A stretch of 64,000 bases of DNA from Paramacrobiotus metropolitanus. Taxonomy: Eukaryota > Tardigrada > Eutardigrada > Parachela > Macrobiotidae. Below, piece by piece: positions 23,190 through 34,251 of this stretch (position 1 is its first letter; each line of letters starts with the position of its first letter). The DNA lies in contig NW_026570278.1 of NCBI RefSeq assembly GCF_019649055.1, positions 868,001 through 932,000 on the forward strand, in the 5' to 3' direction. The notes under the pieces were generated by a model, which was not told where the DNA came from, searched no databases, and saw only the letters and a list, made by a program, of their open reading frames with translations. The position numbers and the translations under genes were made by a program.

Positions 23190-24800
23190 CGAATTGGAAA
23201 GTTTTCTGCGGCAGACTGTTACGCGATGAAGCGTTATGTCGTGAGAACGATCATTTGTGTCCAAGTCGATTAAATTTTGAGGTTTTTTTATGTTCTGGCA
23301 GTTGTTCCCAAAAATCTGAAATAATCGTTGATGGTAATATTTGGCAAAACTGCATATTTATGCGATTCTCATCACTCAAGTATCGAACATAAGGCTCAAA
23401 TAAAAGTACGAAGTACATGTTGCACAATATTAATTTTTTATGTCCGTTCCACATTAACAGTTGTTATTAACGTCTACCTTTATACCGTAGTATGCTTGTT
23501 ACTTGTCGACAGTTTGCTGACATATGTTTTGTGTATCGACAACTTGCTGACAACATTTGCTGACCGACAGCATGCTTACCGACAAACAGAATACGTGGCT
23601 AAATTATCCAAACACAGTTTTCTGCCGGACATTGGAAGTATTTGAAGTATTTGAAGGACATTTAATTTTTCCTCTGCATTTGTCAGGAAATGTTTTTCCC
23701 GGGGATGGTTTTACTGTCCAATTGCTACGGGCCTAATATTAACATCACAACATTTACGAGACATTCATACAAGTACGTCCACATCACATTACCATCGTAC
23801 GCATACGTAAGTATACGCTACACGTAGGGTAAAACATCCCGGATTTATCGCTGGCAACGTCCAGTATTTTAGCACCCAAGAAACGCGTCTAGAAATACTC
23901 TGTATGTGGAAAAGTGCTCTAAGTGTGCATTTCAAATGTCACTAATTTCCAACACAGACATTAAGTAAAGTTTACAAAAAAAACGTGTGCTACGTTTTCC
24001 AAAAATTTCCTCGACATTGTGCGCAATACTGTACGTATCACGTGTATGGAAATGCTGGTGGCAAGTTTACGATGAATACTACAATTTTGCTGAGGAATCA
24101 GGAATGCACATCGAATTTCTGAGATGTAGCCTTAATGCTACTCCATACATCATTAACGAGAAACATTTATTCGCGGTAACAATACATGACACTGGATAAA
24201 AAAATTAAAACAGAAATGAATGAAAAAAGCTTGACAAACTCACGTGAAAAGTTAAAGATTGTAGCGAGCCACAGGCTAAGCATAACGCAGGAGCCATAAC
24301 GGTAACACTGCCAAGTCTGCCTATCCAATAACCAGTGGTTATCGAGCGCCGCCGTCCAGCGTCACCATATGGTCCCCGTTTCGTTCCTAACTTGCGGACA
24401 AGCGTTGCGGAGACGGCATGGAATTTAGCCTCCCTAAGGAATGGTCGCAACTGGCTCCATCGTGCACACATCCGTTACAGAACATCCAAATTAAAACTCA
24501 AATTCTCGCGCAGACGACGCATTGTGAACTATGCGACACGAGTTTCCACTACGGATGTTCCACCAGAAATAACATACATAATAAATTGGCCAAAAGGCCA
24601 AAAATACTTTTTTTAAAACCCGCACACACCGATTCATTAATGGCAAGCGTGCAGACTTGCAGAATATAAAAATAATGCACTGTGCAATATGTAAAAAAAG
24701 TGTACAGCAGCCTATCTCGGCACTATATATTAACACAGTGTACTGTACATGTATTACACTGCAGCACTGATCAGTATATATTCCCAAAACGGTAAACAGT
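23190..24800. other. region without confident genes
   Basis: Contains a short CGACA/TTTGCTGAC array at 23505-23600. A locally GC-richer stretch at 24320-24480 has overlapping frames on both strands (24335-24616 + and 24471-24205 -), but no family or splice support. Confidence 0.3.
23505..23600. repeat. short degenerate array of GTCGACAGTTTGCTGAC
   Basis: Four imperfect units related to the flanks of the composite repeat at 8590-9245. Confidence 0.45.
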
Positions 24801-24809
24801 AACATTATT

Positions 24810-26248
24810 ATGTATGGATTTGCAGTCATGGAAATGGACACCCACGAGGCTCCCGCTAACGCAGACAGTAACACTACGCCAAGCAGCTCGGCACCGGCAG
24901 ACACACCACAAGCAACACCCAGCAACACCGTGCCGCCGGTCGCTATGGACATCCAGACAACTGGATATGATGATGGTAGCTTTAACAACGAGCCATTCCA
25001 TCCAGTAACACGCCAGAACAGGCCGCACACACGCACCTGCACCAACACCGGCCACCTCCGACAGTACCACTCAGCAACCCGGGCAGCGCACCGACCAGAG
25101 TAACAATACTCCGAAGAACGGGAACGAGAATAGTAACCAGCGCCAGCAGGCTACAGCAACGCGCTGAGCGCATCCGTTATGTTACCGCAACTTCCCGTCA
25201 GACAGCACTCCCTGTTAACGACTTGCCGTTCAACCCGTTCATTAGCTGCATCTGGGCCGTCACCACTGAGGACATGCAGCGCCACATGAACAACATCGGT
25301 ACCGCGATAGATCGCCTTTTGGATCAACGCAGCACCCTGCCGAATAACTACGACGCACTGGTAATCGAGTACGAGGTTGAGCAGTTGAAAACTACGTTCT
25401 CGTTTTCGGAGCGTCACAGTAAACAACCTAACAGTAACAAATTCGTAAATTTCCCGGAGCCACTGGCAACGTCTCTCTGCCATTTCTACCAGCAGTCCTG
25501 GCGTTTCAATCGTTTTGCCAACGGGTCATGGATAAAGCATGCAGCAGATGACGGGACCTGGCGGTATGAACACCGTTCTGGTTTTGTGTATCGCTACATC
25601 AGCAATTCACACCGTCAAGGTTTCAAAAGGGTAGAGCAGTATCCGCGTTATTTCAATCCGTACCGCTATTTCCCGATAAGCATGCCGTTTTGGCCAGGTG
25701 AAATTGCCTGGGATGGACCCTAAACGGAAGAGACGCGTACACGAATCAGTAATTACATCGTTGAAATCGACGAGTATAAAGCAGTGAAGGGCACCGATAA
25801 TGACAAAGACATACAGTGTGCCTTCGTCGAAATGGCAGACATGTGGGCTGGAGAGTATCAGCAGCTTGATTTGGGCAATATTATTGCAAAAACCGGCATT
25901 CGTGGATATGCACCGGAAGAGCGAGGTCATCAGTCCACCGTACGGGAGGATAAAGTAACCATTGCGCAGCTGAATGCCAAAATTCGCCAGCTTGAAGAGC
26001 AACTCGCACAGCCGGGCCAAAGTAACCAACAGCAGGGACAATACCAACCATACCCCAGCAGCACGGACAGCAGCACCCGCGTCAGAATGGAGAACAGTGC
26101 CAGCCACGCCGTTCATTCGCCTGACCGGAAACCACAGAGAGTAACACAGCAACACGTGGGAGAAGAAACCCCGCCATCCGGATTACCCACGATCAGTAAC
26201 GTTCTTACAGTAATTCTCCTTGTTACTTGCACAATATCTCTGCGTTAA
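24810..26248 (+). pseudogene. interrupted low-complexity ORF, possibly gag-like
   Basis: Protein-like sequence continues across three reading frames. 24810-25103 is Thr/Pro/Ala-rich. It is succeeded without a gap by a Gln/Asn/Pro-rich frame (to about 25165), then by a frame running from about 25100 to the TAA at 25721-25723. The same frame then resumes to 26248, so that last stop is a single nonsense codon. The middle part is ordinary globular sequence rich in Phe, Tyr and Trp (FNPYRYFPISMPFW). The last part has a coiled-coil run (QLNAKIRQLEEQLAQ), a Gln-rich stretch and a C-terminal hydrophobic tail. I infer a broken gene, possibly a gag-like or structural ORF; no domain is recognised and the shifts could be assembly indels. 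Confidence 0.45.
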
Positions 26249-26308
26249 TTATCTTCCTTAATTTTCGTTCTTGATTTTTACCGGATTCCTCTTGATAAGA
26301 CATGTACG

Positions 26309-26483
26309 AGGACAATTGGGTGCTGTGAACACCCCTTGCCCGATTAGGCTGCGATGAACAACTGGTTAGCCGTTGCACGCAACGCTAGTTACGCTACTGA
26401 CATAACAGTGCAAACAGCTTAAATTTAGCCGGATGTTCATCGCAGCCCAATCGTGCAGGGGGTATTCACAACACCAATGTCCT
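26309..26483. mobile_element. MITE-like element with about 50-bp imperfect inverted ends
   Basis: 26309-26360 and 26434-26483 are inverted copies with a handful of mismatches. The shared inner end is exact (CTGCGATGAACA / TGTTCATCGCAG). The element is 175 bases with a 73-base centre and no coding capacity. Confidence 0.65.
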
Positions 26484-27624
26484 AGTATATTAACACGCTA
26501 TGCGTAGACAGCGTATTAGGTACGTACGTGCTGTGACGTGCGTGTTATCTGTTCTGTTACGTACAACTGCTGTTCTTATCTAACGCATTTTGATCACTAA
26601 TTCCATTAGCGATTCGGATTGCATGGTTAGTCTTTGGTCTGCAGAGTTGGAAGAGTCTGAAGACTGTGAAGTTAGCTTTTACTAGAAAGTTGGTGTGACC
26701 TTCTGGTAGAAGTGTGTTCTATTTGTTGATTAAACATCTGAGAAGTTCCTGAGTGTTTTGGGTTTCGGTAGCTTTCGTTAGGCACATCAGCAGTACCTAG
26801 CGGGAGTAGTTTTGTTGTGTACGACCACTCATCGGAGTCCAGAGTGTATTCCCACTGTACCGACTGTGCGTGGTTGGTCATCGAGTACGGTAGCCGCGGT
26901 ACGACTGCCGTATAGCATGTCAATATCTTATCGCTACTGTTCGGGACGTAGCCGTACAAATAAGATCTGCAGTTTTACAGTAATGATGATGAGCATTTCA
27001 TAGGTGCTAGTTGAAGTGGAAACATCTGAATGTGTACTTGTACGAATGTTCACTTCTATCATGAATTTCTACACTGGTTTGGGAAATGTCTAACTGATCA
27101 AAAATCATTCTTGCTCTTGCCCTTGCCCTTGCTCTTCCCCAATGATTTTCAGCTGATTATAAAAAGTGTGCGTACGTTTTGACGATGTGTTCTGTTGCCG
27201 GCTTTCGTTAAGAGTTAATTACATAAGCGATCTTAAAGTAATTCGTTAACACCACCAGCACTTCTGATCTTGGTACGGGTGTGTAACCCACTCCACTAGG
27301 GGCAGCTTAGAAGTTGTCATTGCAATAGCATACCAGCCGGTGGTGACGCACGTGGTTCCATGGTGGTTCTGTGGCTGTTCTATGGAGATGTTATGTGGTT
27401 CTATGCGTACAGAACTTACATGTTAGTGAGGTTTGTTTTCTAGTCAAATAATTTATTCCCCATAGAACCACTTAGTGTCCTAACTTGGACATTTTATGAA
27501 ACAATCAGACATAATCAGTGCGCGCGCAACACCATCAGGAAAACTAAGCCATCGTCAGCCGGTCAACGTTTGCTGTGGACATCAATTACGGACAACACGT
27601 ATCGTAGCCGCTGCCATCTGGTGT
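26484..27624. other. region without confident genes
   Basis: Contains a small CTTGCC-type repeat at 27110-27135 and short ORFs without support. Confidence 0.3.
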
Positions 27625-28704
27625 TTAACCTTTAGCATTTCTTGATGCTGCTTTACAGTTGTTGAGCAGTGGTCCATTGGGCGGCGCGCATATTGGCGAG
27701 GGAATGAAAGTTCGATACAGACCCGGTTTGCAGATGCAGGTGGAGTCACAATTAGAAGCGCATAACGGCGACGGGTTTGGATTGGCACATGATTTCTCAC
27801 ACTTGCTACAGCCAGAAGTCATTAACGGGTCGGGACATAAAAATCTTTTTAGGACGTTGGTATCCATGGAACTGCAAAAAATGCGAACCACAGATGTTAG
27901 CCCTAACCAACTTGCGTAACCGTCAACCGTGGATGGCTGCAGTGTGCAATAACCAAACCAACAGTGCCACGCTTCAACCGTCCACAGTTGAAGGTTAAGA
28001 ATGTTGGTTACCATCCACGGTTGCCGGTTAAGTCAAACCACTAGCGCAGTTGGGTTCAGCTCTTTGTTTGGCGATAGCTGCGCTTTATCTGTAACTACTT
28101 CGTATCCAAGCAAATTGCCTTCACACGCCTGCGCAGGTCGGCATGTGTGTCTGCCTCTGCTTCACTTCAGCTTTCTCATGGTTTTAAAATAATTTACCGT
28201 CGCCGTCTTCGCTGAGCGTGTACCCAGAATCCGCTGCACCATTTCTTGGTGACATTGTATGTCGCTCAAACTTCCGAGTGTATGTTATAGTGATATGAGC
28301 AGTTGACATATGAGATAATGACATATGATATCTTGATAATGATTTATCTGACAAAACATTAAATGTGGCAGGCTATTTTAAAGTGGGCTTACATGACATA
28401 AACGACGCTAATTGTGTGTAAGCAAGGCGTCTCAGGTTAGCAGCTTAACCGACTAGTTCGGAGAAGGTCACTTGACTAAACCGTGCTTTACCGGGGAAAC
28501 GTAAGCCGCTAGAATTCTGAACGGGACTTACCGGCTTTCCCTTGGGCTCTGGTCGGTGGTAATCCGCGATTTGTTTGTGTCGTTTCCAGCGCTGGCTGTG
28601 CCATGCCCAGATTCGACGGTGTGGATACCAGTCTGAGCTGCGTTGAAACGAAGTAGCAGCGAGACGGCGCCCCAAAGCGTGATGACAGCAGCGGTTGACT
28701 CCAT
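27625..28704 (-). CDS. secreted TIL-domain serine protease inhibitor
   Basis: Two exons. Exon 1 (28704-28532) starts MESTAAVITLWGAVSLLL, a clear signal peptide, and ends at a consensus donor GTAAGT in phase 2. Exon 2 (27871-27625) opens after TTTTTTGCAG in the matching phase and carries exactly ten cysteines over about 60 residues (including CSKCEKSC and CDSTCICKPG). This is the spacing of a trypsin-inhibitor-like (TIL) domain with its five disulfides. The joined coding length is 420 bases, 139 residues plus stop. Between signal and TIL domain there is a Ser/Thr-rich linker. TIL proteins are extracellular serine protease inhibitors in defence or digestion control; the target protease cannot be told. 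A TATA box lies about 110 bases upstream of the ATG. The 660-base intron holds a short inverted repeat (27918-28029). The promoter and exon 1 are duplicated, broken, at 31290-31850. Confidence 0.75.
27918..28029. repeat. 19-bp inverted repeat in the TIL gene intron
   Basis: 27918-27936 (AACCGTCAACCGTGGATGG) and 28011-28029 are inverted copies with one mismatch, 74 bases apart. Possibly the ends of a small MITE. A related sequence, TATCCACGGATGGCGGTTAA, occurs near 32272. Confidence 0.6.
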
Positions 28705-28811
28705 CGTACACAACTACAAGGGAACTCTGAGACGATGGGAAAAGAGTGGACAGCACAGTGCACTGCCAAGTAAATGTGGTGTCAGTTAACAGCACTGTTA
28801 CTTTGCGTTTT

Positions 28812-28819
28812 CTTATATA
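28812..28819 (-). promoter_or_regulatory. TATA box of the TIL inhibitor gene
   Basis: TATATAAG on the minus strand, about 110 bases before the start codon. The equivalent TATATAAAGA is conserved in the duplicate at 31557, although the coding part there is broken. Confidence 0.6.
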
Positions 28820-31289
28820 CTAACTTTTTTTGTAGCATTAATTTTGCTGATGAATGCAGCTTCTGCGGCGATGCCAATCAGTTGGTCAGTGCCACCAATT
28901 AATATTAATAAGACATGCATCGGACGCCACCAGGCACCACGCTTATTATGCTAGCCCATGCATACACTTGTACGATTGGCAAGTTTCTGTTTATCGAAAA
29001 CATTGATACAAGCAAAGCATGAGTGCCCCAAGGAAAACAACGTCTGCTCCATGAAATAAGTGAGAAGTGAAAGGAATTAAACAGACGTTGCCACTAAATA
29101 AATGCAAGACACCGATGTATCCGATGACAACCCAGCGTGCAATTAATATTAGCCTATTTCAGATTGTACGGTTTCTGTTCCTTTCGGCTCCGGTTCCATG
29201 TAGAACCTTCGGTTCCTGGTTGTTATACGTCCGTTCGCGACGTTAGCAGGTGTAACCTAGCGTCGTGCGGTGACGCGTAAAAACTGTCTGCCTTACGCGG
29301 ATGCTCGCAACGGCTCAGACACATGAGTGAATGGCAGGCCAGCTTATGCTGCCCGTGGATCTTTTTTGAGCACTCAGACCGCCAACCGTTAGCAGGGTGG
29401 TCACGTCCTCGCGCGCACTCGACTCGATTAATTTTTTCGTTGCTGTACGTGACCAAAGTGTAACCGTACAAAGATCTGAAGCAGTTTTCATCATGCTAAT
29501 GTACAGTACTGCTAATCTGACTCCGTACTATTATATGTACGGACTCTACGGAGCCTTTACCGTATGCAATCTGAAATAGGCTATTGTGTGATTGCCGGCG
29601 TGCTTAGCATAATTACAACGTTGTGCATCCGTTTCACGAATAGATGGTATAATAAACAATGTTTGATGACAGTGCGACAATGACTGGCTAAATGGCACCC
29701 AAAGACAAAATGGGTTCGGCCTATTGTTGCGCTTACTAAATACTCTTTAAAACCATTTTAATGGGCAATAGCTACCAAGATAATAATGATTGCAATTTGC
29801 AAGCGCCGGTACACTAGTTGCTAGACACTCTTTAACTACGGTACACTCTTTAAAACTACTTAACGGCTGTTGACTTGGTAAAAGTCCCGTGCTCGCCCTA
29901 ATAAAAGTCTGATATACAGTAAGATTTTGTTCAGATTAGTTTAGTTTATTCACGGAGCAGACAAACCGTTGAGGCACCAACAAGTCTGGTCGTTATTTAT
30001 GAATACACAAGCATTCAAAAACACGCAAAAAATCAGGAGCTCTTCAATAGTGAAAACATTACTATTTCTAGTTTTAAGCAGTGACAGAATGATAATCTGT
30101 CACAGTACCACAGTACGCTTCGATAAATAAAAGTCTCCTGCTAAATCAGTTATGAATTATCTAACGTATTTCATCGAATACTAGTAATTACAGTACAGCC
30201 CTGCCGTACTGCATCCTTGTACAAGCCGGTCCGGAGTTAGAGCACGTAAAGGTACAGTTAACGCATAATAAGCGCGATGTTAGCACTGGCACGATGGCCA
30301 CTTGACTACGTCTACCACAATGCGTTAATACGCTCCGCAGTCAGATTGTCCCTTACTGCACCAACTGTATTCTAGCCACATTCCGCCAGGCAATTACGAT
30401 CACATACACTCATTATAATATATGCCGTGCAGCAAGCCACCAGCCAGCCAAACGCGTGTTACGGATTTAAATAGTGTGGCGTTGTGTGGCTTAGTATGTT
30501 GTTTGGCGTAACCGATAAATTTACATTGTTCGCTGTTTTCTGTCGTGCTCTATCTCCTGACCGGCTTGTAACATTACCTTACAATTAGTCAAGGTGTATA
30601 AAAGCAGTCTTTTACCATTCGACATGCCAGTCGCCGCAGTCCGTAGTAAATTTCTCATGTGGGCACTAATAGAACGCCATCCTTAATGGGAGCATATACA
30701 CTACCGTGATCACAGAATTCTATACAGGAATGATTGTTCTGTTGCGCTTTAAAAACAGCGCAGTGCAACGCAAGTTTTCCCGGGATGGCGACGCGACAAC
30801 AAGCGGCGGTACGCATAAAGCATGCAACTGGGCGCGAGGGCCGTGAACTGGAATCACATTTATTTGTAGAACCTTATTTGGTAGAAGGGGCACGTAACAA
30901 ATACTCGTACTGGCGCACATTACGTACGTAGATAGGTAAGATCTGTAAATAAAATATTAAACATCTCCTAAATCAGGCAAATTTATAGAAATCAACAGAA
31001 ACATGCGGCTTGTACAACGCCAGGGAAAAAAATCATTTAACATGAATGCCAATTTTATTAGTAATTTATTATTGGTATCAGGAAACATAATTTTCGACAT
31101 CAAACATCTATAACTATTGATATTAAGCATAATTAGTTATTACAGCGCAACGGATCTGTTGATGAAATGGGTACGCCATGTTCTTGGTAAACGCACCACA
31201 CCGGCAATTACACTGAACGCACTTACACGGCAATCACGCTTTGTTTTCCGATTTATCGGTGTCTTTTGCTTAAAAATGTGGTAATGTCT
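28820..31289. other. gene-poor region
   Basis: 28820-29075 belongs to the inverted duplication with 31290-31850. Further on I see an isolated TATA-like box (TATAAAAG at 30597-30604) with an ATG at 30634 opening only a 20-codon frame, and nothing else convincing. Confidence 0.3.
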
Positions 31290-31850
31290 GCCTGATTAGC
31301 TTGCATTTCTCACTTATTTTGTATGCAGACGTTGGTTTTCCTTGAGGCATTCATGCTTTGCTTGTATCAATTTTCCGGAAAAAAAAACAGAAAACTTGGC
31401 AGTCGTACAAACTGAATTTTGGACATGCATAATAAGCGTGGCGCCTGGTAGCGTTAGGTGAATGTTTGCTTAATTGTTAATTGGTGACACTAAACGGTTG
31501 ATTGGCAGAAGCACCGGATGTTGCATTCCTCTGCAAATTAACGCGACAAGCGCGCGTATATAAAGAGAAGCAGAATGTCGATTCTGTTAAGTAATATCCC
31601 ATATACTTGGCAAAGCAGTCTGCTGTCAACTCTTCCCTATCTTTATCGACCTCACTTGTTTACTAAGAAGTCAACCGTTGCTAGCACCACGCTGTTGGCC
31701 GCCGTTACCTGCAACTGCTTTACAGCGCAGCGCGGTCTGGTATCCACACCGTTGAATCTGGTCACGGCACAATCAAGGCTCGAAATGGCACAATTAAATG
31801 TGGAAATACCACAGACAAGGACCCGGCGAATAAACCGCTAAGTCTGGTTT
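31290..31850 (+). pseudogene. inverted, broken duplicate of the TIL gene promoter and first exon
   Basis: Plus-strand copy of the minus-strand segment 29075-28525. Upstream similarity includes CATGCTTTGCTTGTATCAAT and GCATAATAAGCGTGG; the TATA box (TATATAAAGA at 31557) is kept. The position equivalent to the start codon reads AAG (31665-31667) instead of ATG, although the following TCAACCG is shared. The donor is changed from GT to CT near 31841. No TIL exon was found downstream. The 88-residue ORF at 31575-31841 in a nearby frame is probably meaningless. Confidence 0.65.
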
Positions 31851-32699
31851 ACGATTTACGATTCGTTTCTCATTTTCACAGTAAAGCAACTTTTAAAGGA
31901 ATGACCTCTTCAGAATTTTGTCGCTTAGCCTGCTAATCTGAGACATTTTTTTCTCAGGCAAATATCGTTTTATATGTATTGTAAGAACAGTTAGGACAGG
32001 TTCGTCCCCCTGGTATATTACTAATTTTGTATAAATCTTATTATTATTATTATTATTATTATTTATAATAATATTCTTATAACTTGATACACATATTGCC
32101 GTAATGCACAATGCGAGCAAATACAGATGGAGTGGATTTTGCATATGCGCTTGCTAGCGAAGACAGAAAGAACCGGTATCAAAACGGTGTGAAAACGGTA
32201 TTACAGCAGATCTTGTCATTTATTGCTATCGTCGCCGAACGGTCGCAGGTTACGTTTGGTGGTTAGGCTGCTATCCACGGATGGCGGTTAAGCTAACCGG
32301 TTCTACACTATGCATTTTAAGCTGACATGTGGGAGGGCTCCTTCTCTATTATCCATCTTCTTAAGGTGCCTAATGGTTTTCTTATGGTTTTTTTTCAAAG
32401 GAGTTTCAAAGATGTTAGGAGACAATTTAAAATACACAACCGAAAGCTTCACCGTGTCAAGAAGGCCTCGGAAGTGACCTAAACTAGGGTGCCCACCAAG
32501 AGCTTATTGTTGGTGCCGATGAGTGAAAAAAGAAGGAAATGGCTATTCTCACCACCCTGGCACCTCCTTTGCTAAGTTTAATTGTTTAACGTCCGCACAC
32601 ATTCTGGGTAAGACCCAATTCGAGGCAGCAGACTCGTCATAGCGAAAAAATAAAACACAAAAACATTAAACATCCTCAGGCAAGCAAATTAACAATTAT
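31851..32699. other. region without confident genes
   Basis: Contains a TTA microsatellite at 32037-32063 (about nine units). Otherwise no feature recognised. Confidence 0.4.
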
Positions 32700-33128
32700 T
32701 TACATTTCCAACAACAGTACATGATCAGCATGATACAGTTTCTTCAGCGACGTCACTGTTTTCCATTCAACATTATTTAAAGCTGCTTTAAATTTAGTCA
32801 AACTATCGTAAGCTTCTGCCGGCATCCTAAGATCGTTCCATATCCTCGTCATTCGATAGGCAAAAGATCTGTACGAAGGCGGTAGTGAAAGGCCGCAAAA
32901 TGTTGATCCAGTGGGGACTATCGGGCACGGGTGTTCAGCCATCCTCTGCTGATGACGCGTCGCACCTGCAACACCAGAACGCGCAGTAACATCTTTTCGA
33001 AATAATTGATCTCCGTAAGGAATCAAATTGTACAAAAACTTGTAAGTCGGTTGTAGACTGTGTTTAAGATTTCGCCGTAAGATAGGTTCCCAATCAAGTT
33101 CTTTTAGCCTGCTTTCACCACCTTTCAC
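32700..33128 (-). mobile_element. non-LTR (LINE) retrotransposon remnant, reverse transcriptase C-terminus
   Basis: 142 codons with the usual C-terminal region of LINE ORF2 proteins: SRLKELDWEPILRRNLKHS, then LYNLIPYGDQLF, and a terminal SFAYRMTRIWNDLRMPAE with LTKFKAALN. The catalytic reverse transcriptase core is absent, so this is a 5'-truncated or broken copy. The clade (jockey, CR1 or other) cannot be told from this piece. Confidence 0.65.
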
Positions 33129-33820
33129 CGCCTTTTGGCTATTCGCACCACCTTTTTGATATTATTTTTCACGCCACCTTTTGACTGTTGCCACCACCTT
33201 TCTACACCTCCTTTTCGCTATTCTCACCTGCTTAAATAATTTTTTTATTAACGGGTGACCCAACAAATTGGCGGTCTAGGCTCTTAGCTTGTCCCTCGCA
33301 AACCACTTGTCGTACCGCAAATTTTTGCGGAAAAAAATCCGTTTTTGTTATCGAATATTTTTTCAATCTTTCTGTTACAAATTTTTTTTTGCCTGGCAGG
33401 AAATAACAGCAGGTGTGGGTTTAACTGATAAACATGGCTAATATCATAATATTACTAAACTAATATTATTTGTTTAGTAATATTATGCTAATATGTATAT
33501 TTTGCTAACAGAAACGGGTTTGATTTACGCAGATCAGTTCTGAAGATTTAAAAATAGAATTATTAGGAAGAAGCGCCGCTAACGGCTAAGCTACAAAATC
33601 TGTAGATCAAGTCTTTTAGAGATAACGAACACATTGCGTAACAGCGCAAAAAAATAGGTGACAATAGCCAAAAGAGGTGCGCAAAGGGGGTGGCAATAGT
33701 CAAAAGGTGGTGTAAAGAGTATTTTAAAAAGAGTGGTGCGAATAGCCAAAAGGCGGTGAAAGGTGGTGAGAATAGCCAAAAGGTGGTGTGAAGTGGTGGG
33801 AATAGCCACACCCAAAAAAG
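33115..33820. repeat. inverted pair of GGTGGTG(A)GAATAGCCAAAAGG arrays
   Basis: 33115-33232 has several copies of CCTTTTGGCTATTCNCACCACC. 33640-33815 has the reverse complement repeated about five times. They enclose about 400 bases and could form a long hairpin. An isolated copy lies near 32540. The hydrophobic ORFs on the minus strand at 33563-33830 are products of the array. Confidence 0.65.
33445..33487. repeat. perfect 16-bp inverted repeat
   Basis: CATAATATTACTAAAC (33445-33460) and its exact reverse complement (33472-33487), separated by 11 bases; it lies between the two arrays above. Confidence 0.75.
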
Positions 33821-33830
33821 AATGCACACG

Positions 33831-34129
33831 TTACGCTCATTCTCTAATAAAATTAACACGTATTTGGCACATCCGATTGAAATTTTGAAGCGATTGCTTT
33901 GGAGTTGTGACAGTTTTATATCCATGGCGGTTGTTGTTTGAATAGATTGTGCACCGCTGACCGTGGACGGACGATGCACTGCGATATTTAAGCATAAGCT
34001 GCGCGCATCATACGGTAATTTTAATGAAAGCACGAGTAAGAATCTTACTTTAACAAAGCCCACAATTATGCGGGTTAATACAGGATAGAGTGAAATAAAT
34101 AGTAGAATAAGAGCTCCAACTAAACGCAT
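33831..34129 (-). CDS. candidate secreted protein ORF, weak
   Basis: The minus frame opens with MRLVGALILLFISLYPVLT, a good signal peptide, and continues about 80 residues before entering the GGTGGTG array. No family or splice sites recognised. It may be a first exon whose true boundary I cannot set. Confidence 0.2.
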
Positions 34130-34251
34130 AGTTTCAGTATCACTGCGAGAAGCATGCGTAATATAATTCTAAATGTTTATAATACAATGCTGTACAAAGC
34201 ACTCTGACATTGTGAGGCTAAATAAAATATAGATGCTTTAGATTGTGACCT

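Noticed and set aside
33563-33830. Hydrophobic, membrane-protein-like ORFs
   Set aside because: The Phe/Leu/Pro pattern comes from reading the GGTGGTG...CCAAAAGG array on the minus strand.
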